A DNA stretch of 64,000 bases from Thereva unica (Eukaryota; Arthropoda; Insecta; Diptera; Therevidae), in the NCBI GenBank assembly GCA_949987705.1, contig OX465282.1:93298070-93362069 (forward strand). The letters are read 5' to 3'. Positions 44,126 to 54,526 of this stretch are shown in pieces; positions within the stretch are counted from its first letter, which is position 1; every line of letters begins with the position of its first letter. Position numbers and translations under genes: made by a program. The notes under the pieces are model-generated. The model searched no databases and was not told the DNA's origin. It saw only the letters and a list, made by a program, of their open reading frames with translations.

Positions 44126-45480
44126 CTAGCCGAGTCTTTGCCGAATGGATGTCGCTAGGTGAGTTGGTGGATGCCGAAAAATATTGTTTGACGCTGCGAA
44201 TGAAAGCAGGCTTAAGCCGTTGTCGTTAATTACTCCGTGTCCGAATTTGCACATCGCTCCTTCCCAGCCGGTTCGATCTGCTCCTGAATGTGCGTTGAAG
44301 TCCCCCGCGAATATTATTAATTCGGTTCGAGGTATCATATCCACCATAAGAAAGTAGTCCGGCAGGCTTAAGGCTAAATCCGACTAAAACAAAAGAAATG
44401 CGGATAAATGCAAACACCATTGAACGGACGGCACTGAATAACCGTGCCGTGGAACTGGTAGATAAATTCTGCTACCTCGGTAGTATTATTACCGAAGATG
44501 GTGGTGCAGAGAGAACGTCAGTTCCAGAATAAATAAAGCACGAGACGCATATGCATGCCTGTTCCACATATGGAGATCAACACAGATCTCAACTTACACC
44601 AAACTGCGGCTATTCAACTCCAACGTTAAGGCAGTACTTTTGTACGGTTGCGAAACATGGAAAGTCACCCATTTCATCACAGGGCGCCTACAAGTCTTCA
44701 TCAACAGATGCCTGCGTCGTATCCTAAAAATCCGCTGGCAGGATAGAATTTCAAATGAAGAACTATGGTACCGTGCCAGCCAAGAAAGCATAGACGACCA
44801 AATAAGGCGAAGGATGGTTTGCCACACCTTGCGACGCGAAAACGCCCTCCCTTGACTGGAATCCGTAAGGAACCCGTCGAGTCGGAAGACCTAAAACAAC
44901 GTGGAGGAGAACCCTACTAGCAGAAGCCGCAACAAGTGGGAGATCCTGGTCGGAGCTGAGAGCTGTCGCGCAAAACAGAGTCCGCTGGAGGGCAACTTCT
45001 TCCGCCATATGTCCCATGAGGGATTGAAGGAGCGTGAATGTTGGAGCTGATGGTAAAATTCGTCTTTGTTCGCATCCGTGCTGGCCTCGGATGTCGCATA
45101 AACGGATATGATATGGGTCTTGATCGTTCCACCGATGGTTATAACCGCCAAACGCTCGGATTTTAGTTGGAATGCGATAACGCTGCTGGCAATCGATCGG
45201 CCATAAACTGGACGCCGGCCTCTCGTCTCTCACCACCAGAATAGTAAAGCGTCATCGTTTCATCAATTGTTGGCGGAACGATCGTCAATGTCCCGGATCC
45301 GGCAAGTCGTAGTTTCGATAGCGCAGCAACTGTTATTTTGCATTTCAATAATTTCATTGCTATGATTTCCTTTTGACCAACGTGACACTCCCCGCGTCCA
45401 ATTGAATTTCCATTTTCGGTGTGACTAATTTGGGTTTTCGGCCAGTACCCCACTTCTCACCAGCATCCATGGTCCCCAGC
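44126..45480. pseudogene. Rearranged RTE/CR1-like non-LTR element Q
   Basis: Three adjoining pieces of one retrotransposon type. 45,480-45,043 (minus) is the start of an APE endonuclease: GSGTLTIVPPTIDETMTLYY, REAGVQFMADRL, then ERLAVITIGGTIKTHIISVY. 44,342-44,126 (minus) is its continuation: IPRTELIIFAGDFNAHSGAD then FGHGVINDNGLSLLSFAA. Between them, 44,343-45,040 (plus) is the end of the RT domain: NPTKTKEMRINAN, YLGSIITEDGGAE, YGCETWKVTHFITGRLQVFI, RCLRRILKIRWQDRISNEEL, WSELRAVAQNRVRWRA. The RT piece is thus inverted inside the endonuclease. The 5' end of Q continues across BEL element P at 52,010-52,200. Frameshifts abound. Confidence 0.7.
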
Positions 45481-45547
45481 GCTGGCGCATCGGCTGCCCC
45501 GGATAAAGTAGCATTTTTTCGTAAATAGTTAAGTCGTGTATCAATGC

Positions 45548-45889
45548 TGTAAATGTATCAACAAAGAGGATTCGTCAAGTTCATCTCAAATTTCTCACCA
45601 CCAGTGATCACCTGGATCTAAAACATCCAATTCAATGTATTAGAGTCCAGTCAAGTTTAATTTATTTATTCTGTTATTTCGTATCTCGTTTCAAACTTTT
45701 TCTTTAGTTTTTTTTATTTTGTTCTTTCCATTTCATGCAATGCAATACAATACTTTTTTTATTTTACAAATTTGACATACACACTTTTCTTTTTTTTCTT
45801 TTTCAAAAAAATCAACGTCACGTAGCAACCACATAAAGTTTAAGGTTTTAAAGTTCAATATTCCAAATTCAAAATTTTGACAAACAACA
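45548..45889 (-). repeat. 3' LTR of BEL element P
   Basis: 342 bp; minus strand TGTTGTTTGTCAAAATTTTG ... TTGATACATTTACA. The polypurine tract ACCGGGGGAGAA adjoins it at 45890-45901. Confidence 0.95.
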
Positions 45890-45983
45890 TTCTCCCCCGG
45901 TTCGCGAGCATTATTTCGCGGACTCAATCTCTTTCATTCATTAAATCCTACTCAAATATAAATTCCTTGGATATTGAAACTTC

Positions 45984-48900
45984 TTAATCTTTATGTTTTA
46001 CTATCGTAACTAATTTTGCAACCGGTCTGAGCATTGTCTGTCCTCTTCCCAGAAATAACTTGGCTGATCTCGCGCGCCCATCTCCACCTAGGATAACTTC
46101 GCTTACTCGTCCTCTCGGCCAAACGTTTCGCGGTAAATTTGGATCAGCTACAAGCACCACGTCTCCTGCTTCTATATTCGGTTTCTCTTCTGACCACTTC
46201 TTCCTTGGAATTAAATCTGGCAAGTACTCCTTCACCCAACGCTTCCAAAAATGATCAGCCAATCGTTGAGCAATCCTCCATTGCTTCTTCAAATTCAAAT
46301 CATCATCGTCAAAGGATCCTAAAGAGCTGTGCAGGTTTTCTCCAATCAAGAAATGATTCGGTGTTAAGCTTACTTCGGCAGAGTTTTCAGACGATACATG
46401 AGTTAATGGACGACTATTAACGATGTTTTCTACTTCGGCCAATAATGTCGATAAGGTCTCTTCAGTTGGAAAGCGTTCCTTCAGAATAACTTTCAACGAC
46501 GACTTCACACTTTTGATTAATCGTTCCCAGGACCCACCCATATGTGGGGCTCCAGGAACGTTAAATTTCCAGTTGATCCCCTTGTTAAAGGCCGCTGTCC
46601 CTAGTACCTCTTCATCCAACTCTTGAATTGCTTTTCTCAACTCCTTGTCAGCTCCCCGCAGATTCGTTCCATTGTCTGACCACATCACCGCGACAGATCC
46701 TCGACGAGCGACCATCCTTCGCAAAGCCATTATTGTTGAATCTGTAGTTAGGGAATGCGCTATCTCCAAATGGATCGCTCTGGTTGACAAACACGTGAAT
46801 AGAACACCCCACCTTTTCTCATGCCTCCTTCCAACTTTGATCAGCATGGGACCAAAATAGTCGATACCACAGTTGGTGAAAGGCCGTACGTGATGATCCA
46901 ATCTTTCTGAAGGAAGATCGGCGATCCTTGGAATCTCGGGCTGCAACCTCAATATCCGACATCTCTGACAACTAACTGCAACACTTTTTACAGATCTCCT
47001 TAAACCTAAAATCAAATACTTTCCTCTCAATTCATTTACTACTGTTTCAGTGTTTCCGTGCCCAAACTGAATATGATATTGCTGAATGATAAGTCTAGTG
47101 TGCTTGGATCTTCCATCCAAAATAATTGGCCTCTTCATACCCTCCGGAACGTCCACTACTCTTCTTATTCTTCCATCCGCCCTCAGAACTCCCTGTTCAT
47201 CCAGGACTGGAGATAACTGCAATAATCTACTCTTTCTTGACAAAGGTATTTTCTTCTTCAAACATGCTATTTCTTGCCCAAAGGACTCTTCTTGACATTG
47301 GACGATTAACATATTTTCAGCTTTCTGAATCGTTTCCAAATCTAAATTCTTCTTAATTTTCAACCTTTCAGATCTTTTGATAGAAAAGTACCTAGCTGCT
47401 TGGAGTATTCTGGCCGCACTTCGAACCAAACGCAACCAAGATGAGAATCTTGAAACTTCCGGCAGAACTTTGGTCGACGGATTTGTAACTAAACTCACTG
47501 AGTAACAAACGTCAACTTCTTCTAAGTTTTCATCTTGGTTTTCATCGTTCAATTTTGGCCACTCATTTTCTGGACGAAAAAGAACTTCTGGTCCTTGCAG
47601 CCATCTTTCATTTTCTTCAGGCCATTGTCGCCACCTGGTCGCATCATCTGCCACGTTCTCCTTGGTTGTTACGCACTTCCATTCCTTTACCTCAGTTCTT
47701 TCATCAATTTCCCCTAGTCGATTCGCAACAAAGGTGTTGTAACGTCTAGCATCGTTCCTGATCCAACAAAGTACAATCCGTGAGTCAGTCCAAAAGCATC
47801 GGCGTGTAATTTTCAATTCCAATTCTTGAACAACGGTTCCTCCCATTCTACTTGCAATGAGTGCAGCTTGCAGTTCGAGTCGTGTTGGCTTTACTGGAGC
47901 TACCTGAGCTTTTCCCATCACGAAGGATACTTCAACGGAACCATCCTCATACGTAGTTCGCAAGTAGCATACTGCAGCATAAGCTTCTTGGCTAGCATCG
48001 GAAAAAACATGAAGCTCCACATCTCGTCTTCCCATCTTTGAAAAGTAACATCTCGGAACACTGCAACTCCTAATTGAGGTTAATCTTTCGATCCACTGAC
48101 GCCATTTTAAGAATTCTTGATCTTCTAACTTCTCATCCCAGTCTATTCCAGATCTCCACACTTGTTGCAACAACATTCTTCCTTGCACCGTAAACGGTAC
48201 CAACATGCCAAGAGGGTCATAAATTGACATGACGACCTGCAAAACCTCACGTTTGGTCGGTCTTCTTTCCACTTCTTGTAAGTTTTTGGGAATGTTTATC
48301 TTCTTTTCATCAAAAATTATCTTATCTGAATCTGTGTTCCATTGTATTCCCAAAACTCTGTCGATTGGTGCCTCAGCTGACTTCTCATTCCATTCGCTTT
48401 CAGGTATTCCTTTTAGCACTTCTAGATCGTTTGAGATCCATTTTCTTATTCTGAAACCACCGCTTTTGTGTATTATTGTAACTTGCTCGACTAGCCGCCT
48501 TCCCTCTTCGACCGAATCGACGCTGTCTACGTAGTCGTCACCGTAATGCTTCTTCACGATTGCTTCAACAGCTTTTGGATATATTCCTTCGTACTCTCTT
48601 GCGTTCATATTCTTCACAAATATTGCGGTACAGGGGGAAGATGCTGCGCCAAAAATGAGGGATTTCATCTTGTAAACAGAAGGCTTTTCGTCAGTGACTT
48701 TTTCTCTCCAGAGAAAACGTTGCGAAGACTGATCCTCCTGCATAACACCAACCCTTAGAAACATGTCCTGAATATCTCCAGAAAAACCAATTTTTCCCCG
48801 ACGAAAATTCAGCAACACGCCAAGAAGAGACTGCAACAAATCAGGACCACTAAGCAGTTGATTGTTCAGGCTAATTCCATCTACCTCGCTCGCTGCATCC

Positions 48901-49895
48901 ATCACCACTCTAACTCTTTCAGGTTTGTTAGCATTGGTCACTCCAAAATGCGGCAGGTACCAGGTTCTTTCATCTATCTTTTCGGGGTGTAGAACTTTCT
49001 CGGCAAATCCTGCTTCGAGTAACTTTATAATTTCCTTCACGTACAGCTCTCTATATTTCTCATCTCGTTTGAACTTTCGGTCAATTCCCAATAACCTCTT
49101 CAGTGCCACATCATAACTTTTTGGTAACTGTACCTTATCGCTCTTCCACAAAAGTCCTGACTCCCACTTTCCTTCAACTCGTTTAGTTGTTTTCATGAGG
49201 ATTTCTTCAGCCCGTTTATCGAGCCTCGGTTTCCTGGCATAGTTCGTTATACCTAAACTATCCATCTTGAAACTGCTCTTTACAAGCAGATTCAGATTGT
49301 CTTCTTCGTCTTCTTCAGTTCTTTCTGGCGCTTCCACGGATAGAATAAAGTTGCACTCTTCGATACCCTTCAACGTTCCGCCGAACTGACCATGTACAAC
49401 CCAACCTAAAGTTGTCAACGATGCTACTGGCAAATTCTTCTTCCCAGCTCGTATAGCTCTTGTGATTATAAGATCCCAATTGTCTTGTCCGATTAGCATC
49501 TTTGGGGCACCTTCTAAAGTTTCGATGTCAAGATCTTGTAAGTGTGTCAGTCCTTCTAACTGATGTTTCCTCAGCGTTGAAGAACCAGCAGAAAACCCAG
49601 GAATTGTCTTCACTCTTTTCATTGTGTAACGCCTGTAATCGGCTCCTTCAATCTCCAATGTCACTAACCGAGACTTCATTGTTGAAATTGTTCCCATCAC
49701 TCCTCTAATACTGATCGCTTCAACGGTTCCTTCAAGGTTGAGTTCATCTGCCAGCTCTTCATTCATCAAAGTGACTGTAGACTCTTCGTCCAATAAGGCG
49801 TTGACTACTTTAAATCCTTTCGGACCAAAAATCTTCACTGGCAAAACCTTCAACAACACCTTCCCGTTTACGAATGCATTATTAACTGTCTGCAC
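45984..49895 (-). CDS. pol: BEL/Pao Pol: protease, RT, RNase H, integrase
   Basis: 1,303 codons on the minus strand without a stop. The N-terminus is a DUF1758-type aspartic protease whose active motif reads LLDEESTVTL (residues about 36-45), where LLDEGSTVTL is usual; the Gly change may impair it. RT follows (about 280-620), with the catalytic YGDD at 48534-48545 and RKWISND nearby. RNase H includes VFSDASQEAYAA and TDSRIVLCWI. The integrase has a zinc region (HIQFGHGNTETVVNELRGKY, CQRCRILR) and core (GIDYFGPM, WSDNGTNLRGA, APHMGGSWERLIKSVK). A BEL-specific C-terminal domain (DUF5641-like, EAGDVVLVADPNLPRNVWPR) closes it. The order protease-RT-RNase H-integrase and the extra domain are diagnostic of BEL/Pao. 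Confidence 0.95.
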   Translation of the reverse strand: MQTVNNAFVNGKVLLKVLPVKIFGPKGFKVVNALLDEESTVTLMNEELADELNLEGTVEAISIRGVMGTISTMKSRLVTLEIEGADYRRYTMKRVKTIPGFSAGSSTLRKHQLEGLTHLQDLDIETLEGAPKMLIGQDNWDLIITRAIRAGKKNLPVASLTTLGWVVHGQFGGTLKGIEECNFILSVEAPERTEEDEEDNLNLLVKSSFKMDSLGITNYARKPRLDKRAEEILMKTTKRVEGKWESGLLWKSDKVQLPKSYDVALKRLLGIDRKFKRDEKYRELYVKEIIKLLEAGFAEKVLHPEKIDERTWYLPHFGVTNANKPERVRVVMDAASEVDGISLNNQLLSGPDLLQSLLGVLLNFRRGKIGFSGDIQDMFLRVGVMQEDQSSQRFLWREKVTDEKPSVYKMKSLIFGAASSPCTAIFVKNMNAREYEGIYPKAVEAIVKKHYGDDYVDSVDSVEEGRRLVEQVTIIHKSGGFRIRKWISNDLEVLKGIPESEWNEKSAEAPIDRVLGIQWNTDSDKIIFDEKKINIPKNLQEVERRPTKREVLQVVMSIYDPLGMLVPFTVQGRMLLQQVWRSGIDWDEKLEDQEFLKWRQWIERLTSIRSCSVPRCYFSKMGRRDVELHVFSDASQEAYAAVCYLRTTYEDGSVEVSFVMGKAQVAPVKPTRLELQAALIASRMGGTVVQELELKITRRCFWTDSRIVLCWIRNDARRYNTFVANRLGEIDERTEVKEWKCVTTKENVADDATRWRQWPEENERWLQGPEVLFRPENEWPKLNDENQDENLEEVDVCYSVSLVTNPSTKVLPEVSRFSSWLRLVRSAARILQAARYFSIKRSERLKIKKNLDLETIQKAENMLIVQCQEESFGQEIACLKKKIPLSRKSRLLQLSPVLDEQGVLRADGRIRRVVDVPEGMKRPIILDGRSKHTRLIIQQYHIQFGHGNTETVVNELRGKYLILGLRRSVKSVAVSCQRCRILRLQPEIPRIADLPSERLDHHVRPFTNCGIDYFGPMLIKVGRRHEKRWGVLFTCLSTRAIHLEIAHSLTTDSTIMALRRMVARRGSVAVMWSDNGTNLRGADKELRKAIQELDEEVLGTAAFNKGINWKFNVPGAPHMGGSWERLIKSVKSSLKVILKERFPTEETLSTLLAEVENIVNSRPLTHVSSENSAEVSLTPNHFLIGENLHSSLGSFDDDDLNLKKQWRIAQRLADHFWKRWVKEYLPDLIPRKKWSEEKPNIEAGDVVLVADPNLPRNVWPRGRVSEVILGGDGRARSAKLFLGRGQTMLRPVAKLVTIVKHKD

Positions 49896-51444
49896 CTCTG
49901 TTTCGGTTGCTGTACTTTTCTTCTTTTCCTTAGAAACGTCGGTTTTTTTCTCATCGTTATGTAGCGTTTATGATGGAACTTGTTACAACCATTTTTCCTG
50001 CAAGGAGGAGCTTGGCAGTCCCTTCTCAAGTGACCCTTTCCCAAACATTCGAAGCAACACTTCTTACTCGTAACCCAATTCCAGCGTTGGTTCAATGGAA
50101 GTTTCCAGAGGTCGGTGCAAAAACCAGTCGAATGTCCCTCTCTAAAACAGTAATCGCAGTTTCTCACTTCCTCTGGTCTGATCTCCTCAGTCTTATCAAC
50201 CTCTACTGTCATCACGTCATCTGGATTAGATCGTCGGTATTGTGGCTTCTGGAAAGTCGGTTTGCGCTTATCAACGTGTTTCGGAAAATCCAAAGCAGAG
50301 AAACAGGAGGTTTGAGCTCTACACGCCATATCTGCTTCGCTGAAGAGAAATTCGGACAAATGGATCAATGCCTTATCTTCATTTCTTCTTTCGTTCAGGA
50401 ATCGATGATAATGCGGAAGTAATACAGGTGGCATCTTTCGCATTATTAGATCCGCCAGTTCTGAGTTATGAAGAATTCCTTTATGATTCGCAGCTTCCGC
50501 CGCAGCTACCCAGTTTTTAATTTTTGTAGTAAATACCACCAAAGTATTCTTCCGGTCATCAACTGGAGGCAGTCGTCTGATTTCTTGTGCAATAGACTGT
50601 GCTATCACATTTGGACTTCCGAAAGGCAGTTCTAAAACGTCCATCACCGCTTGAACTGTAGATGAATTTGTCATAAGAGATATGACCGGCTCGCCTAAAC
50701 ATGTGCCACTCCAAAGGGTTTCCCTTGAACACCATGAACTCTTACTCAGGTAACCATTTTCCAGATCCCTTTGAATTTGATTTCTCACCCCCAACCGATT
50801 CAATAGTTTTTGTTAACGCCTCGGTGAGCTTGGCAATTCCTGATTCAGCAGCTGATCGTTCATTTGCCTCCCTTGGTTCTCCACACGCACCCTAGGTTAT
50901 ACAATCGTCGCGTCTCATCTTCATTGAACTCAAAGTTCCTGTTGTCAACTCCCTCGGCGCTATGCCTTTCTACACCAGATAACCAATCAGACATTCGTGC
51001 GGCACTTCTTGTATACAGAGATCCTGATACATCCGGTTGTGCCCGATAATTTCTAAGGTCGGCTCGTTCCTGCGCATCAATATACTCCATTTCGATTCGA
51101 GCTCGCTCTTCTACCAACCTTTTTTGCACTTCGGCACGTTTTCTTGCAGTTTCCATCAAAATTGCATTTTCTCCTAATGACCGCTCAGATATCCTACGAT
51201 CAGACGCGAATCGAACTGACACATTTTCTTGGCTTCTTTCCCGACGTCCTGATTCTGAACCTGCTGCTCTTGTCGGTCGAGCACCGAGACCAGAACCGTT
51301 TCCTTGAAGAGACTGAGGAACTCCTGGTCGAGAACTCCTGACTGGGGCACTTTGTTCCCTTTTTTTACGTTTCACCGCTGCAAGCGGAGGCAAAAGTTCG
51401 CCTTTTCTCTTTGTCGACCTCAAAACTCGATTTTGATTATTCAT
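49868..51444 (-). pseudogene. gag: BEL element P Gag, internally deleted and frameshifted
   Basis: The N-terminal part (51,444-50,860) opens with MNNQNRVLRSTKRKGELLPP and has a long charged helix (RKRAEVQKRLVEERARIEME). The frame then changes: another frame carries ERSAAESGIAKLTEALTKTI and FKGNPLEWHMF with a stop between, and a third frame (50,803-49,868) carries VMDVLELPFGSPNVIAQSIA and the zinc knuckles CDYCFREGHSTGFC and CFECLGKGHLRRDC. Sequence normally present between PLEW and the VMDVLE region appears deleted. Gag ends overlapping the pol start by 28 bases. With near-identical LTRs the damage must be recent, inherited through mobilisation in trans, or an assembly error. Confidence 0.8.
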
Positions 51445-51646
51445 GATTTTCTTCTCCTAAAAAAAGGCTTATTTAGTCAGTCTTTCTTACCCGCAAAAAA
51501 AAGAAACGTTTTCTTTCATTTATCATTTTATATACATATGTACATATATACATATATATTTTTATAACAATTTTATCATCAATAATTTTGGCTCACTTGC
51601 CCACTTGAGAATCAATTTGTTGTACAACATGCTGGATTTCTCAAAC

Positions 51647-51664
51647 ATCCGGCTCGAAGGACCA
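51647..51664 (-). other. Primer binding site of P, tRNA-Tyr type
   Basis: The plus strand reads ATCCGGCTCGAAGGACCA, identical to the 3' end of tRNA-Tyr with CCA as I know it for Drosophila. It lies two bases inside the 5' LTR border (51,667). Confidence 0.8.
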
Positions 51665-51666
51665 AA

Positions 51667-52009
51667 TGTAAATGTATCAACAAAGAGGATTCGTCAAGTT
51701 CATCTCAAATTTCTCACCACCAGTGATCACCTGGATCTAAAACATCCAATTCAATGTATTAGAGTCCAGTCAAGTTTAATTTATTTATTCTGTTATTTCG
51801 TATCTCGTTTCAAACTTTTTCTTTAGTTTTTTTTATTTTGTTCTTTCCATTTCATGCAATGCAATACAATACTTTTTTTATTTTACAAATTTGACATACA
51901 CACTTTTCTTTTTTTTTCTTTTTCAAAAAAATCAACGTCACGTAGCAACCACATAAAGTTTAAGGTTTTAAAGTTCAATATTCCAAATTCAAAATTTTGA
52001 CAAACAACA
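51667..52009 (-). repeat. 5' LTR of BEL element P
   Basis: 343 bp, one T longer than the 3' LTR. Followed on the right by the AATGC target duplication. Confidence 0.95.
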
Positions 52010-54518
52010 AATGCGGTTTCTTGCCTAGTTTCTACGGTTTCCCGATTCTGGGCAATTCGGCAGGTCGACAACCCTCCTCCTTTCACACCATGGACTTGGG
52101 ACCAGACGGCGGCGGAGTTAAAGCCTTTATTATTAAAATTCATATCACTTCAACTTCAAAATAAACGGAAGCTACTATTGGGTTCCTTATGGGGGCAGCG
52201 AGGCGCATCGGGCTCCAGCTAGTTTTCAATAAATAGTGGAAAAAGTAATTTTATTTTCTTAAAAAACAAAACTTTCACTTACACCACATATTTTTCGGTT
52301 TTGGTTCGCCATATTGATTCTGCTATCAAATTTGCAATCAACAAGTCAAAAGATTCCGTTATACCGGTTTCTGTTCACTCATTAACAATTTTTTCACATT
52401 TTTGGAATCCTGATCCACTGTGCGCTAGGATTATCTTACTTCTGTTTTAACATTCCAGAACCCTATTTGGCCTTACTGTCGAGGGGTGAATTGGGTCCTT
52501 AAACATGTTCCAAGATCTTCAAGCAAAATTTCATTTAGTTTTGCTTGCTTTTGAATGGTAGAATAAGGCGAGGAGACCACTTGCACAGGCTGTAGGTGAC
52601 GACAATTCATGGATATTAATTTCCCTAGCTTCTTAGTTGATAAAATATTAATACGAGGGCCAATAGAAGTAGCCTATTCTTGAATGTTGTAATGGATATT
52701 TAATATACTATAGTGCACAATTAGTTTTGTTATAGATGTGATTTTTACCTTCCCCGTTTTTATTTTACACGAAGGTAGGATCTGAATGTAATTTTAGAAG
52801 TAAGTTTCATGAATTTTGATCACATCATACCGAAACCAACTCAATCAATCGCATGTCTCTGACTAATCCTGATTTTTGTACTAATTAAATATTAAATTAC
52901 ATTCATCTTATTCTATCTCACTTGTTGCATACTCGTTTTATTTATATAGAACATAAAGGATCGTAAGGGTCCTAAATTTAGATTCTCCCCCCAAGTGCTA
53001 TATTTCACCAATGTTTTTCTAATGTAGAACATTGTATACGCATACAAAGCACCCTAAATATACAATTTTGACTTGAAGAACTAGTGGTTGTTAATATATT
53101 TATTCAGTGTAGTGTAGACGTCACCAAACTAGAATCAACACCCAACCGAGATATGACCAGAATAAGAAATTCGTCTCAAGATTGAAATTCCTTTATCCTT
53201 GTTGGATTGATACCGCATAATCCTTTACACTTGAACTAAAAATACCGCTCCCCTAGAGTTTTATTATAAAATGATAGTCAACAGAAAAAGGCGCCTTTCT
53301 GCTTGGCCATAGGAATTTGTGTGCTCCTGCTATTGAATATTCTTAAGAGGAACGGCAGCGTTTGCCCACCCCCACCTTGCTCATATACGTAACTACAGAG
53401 AAAAAAAAATCAGATTTTTATCAGCTTGAATAAACTTTCACAATTTTCGGATAGGAGGCCAAAAATCAATAGCCAAGGGGGAATGAACTTTTTATAATCG
53501 AAAATTTGAAACAGGCTTTTTTGATAAATGGTTATTGCCATAAATGGCTTATATTTGGAACACAATATAATTAGAGCGCAAGGGAGTGAAATGTGATTAG
53601 AAGAATTTATGTCTAACAAAGGGGAAAATTATCCTAACAATTCAAATAATTAAATAGTTTGTCTGCTTGTATGCAAACAGGAAATATGTATTTACCTTGA
53701 ATTTTCAGTTACACAAACATGCAATTATCATATATGTACGTATATAAGCAGTGCCGGCGGATCGTGTTGGGCCCCGGGTGCGTAGTCAGACAAACACATT
53801 CCTTCCTCTGAAACTGATATTTGGTAACAACCTTTTCTAAAAAGGAAAGAAGGTCACCTGATTGTGAATTGGAAGATGGGCCGACGGTGTACAGAAAAAA
53901 TATGAGGTGTGCTAGGACCTCTCCGGTCGATCACAATGCATCATGATGTGTTGAGGCCTCGATGAGATAGAGTTATGTGCGAATGAAGCTTTCTGAGATT
54001 TTAAAGTGTGGTCTGAAAGCACTGGTCTACCGTTTGCTGAACGAACAGCTGTAACTGCGGTGATCAGCAGCCTGGGAAAACAAGTATCCATAAGAATCAA
54101 GGTATGAGAACAAATCAATCACTCACAGCTCGCCTTTGGGGGATAAAGCTTCCGCTATTTGTGCGCAATATCCACCGTGGGTTCCAAACCAACCCATCGC
54201 CTCCTGTTGGTGAGAGTGGTAAACTCAGTCTAGCTTTACGCAGTGCCAGTATGGGTAGTAGCAAGAAAGGGGGCTAACAGCAGAAAATGGAGGGTCGCAT
54301 ACAGACTAAAGTTGGAAACAGATTTGTGCGTGCGTACAGTGCCTGCGGTGTATGCGGCGAATTTTCGCTGACAGACATTTGCGTGCTTCTCTAGTCTTTT
54401 ACAAATAACCACAAAATCTAAGCGACGAGTCTTTGGATATTTGATGCTATTGAGACAGCGGCAATGAGGAAAAGTTGGAAGTAGATCAACTTTTGCGTTG
54501 CGTGCGTTCCCTTTATCT
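52010..54518. other. 5' flank of Q, then no recognised gene
   Basis: About 190 bp after P continues the minus-strand 5' part of non-LTR element Q (TCGACCTGCCGAATTGCCCA region), displaced by the insertion of P. From 52,200 to 54,518 no coding frame is convincing. A hAT-like single end may be present at about 53,752 (CAGTGCCGGCGGATCG), but I find no partner. Confidence 0.45.
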
Positions 54519-54526
54519 AACTATGT

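Larger units (their letters stand above)
45548..52009 (-). mobile_element. BEL/Pao retrotransposon P, complete with both LTRs
   Basis: 6,462 bp. LTRs lie at 45548-45889 and 51667-52009 and differ, as far as I can read, by one T in a homopolymer. The 5-bp target duplication is AATGC (45543-45547 and 52010-52014). On the minus strand the order is LTR, primer site for tRNA-Tyr, gag, pol, polypurine tract (ACCGGGGGAGAA), LTR. The pol frame is open; gag is damaged. It inserted into the 5' region of non-LTR element Q. Near-identical LTRs mean a recent insertion. Confidence 0.95.

Noticed and set aside
47086..48758. Several plus-strand frames of 60-100 codons
   Set aside because: They are antisense shadows of the BEL Pol frame.
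53752..53800. Possible hAT end CAGTGCCGGCGGATCG
   Set aside because: No matching inverted end or 8-bp duplication found nearby.
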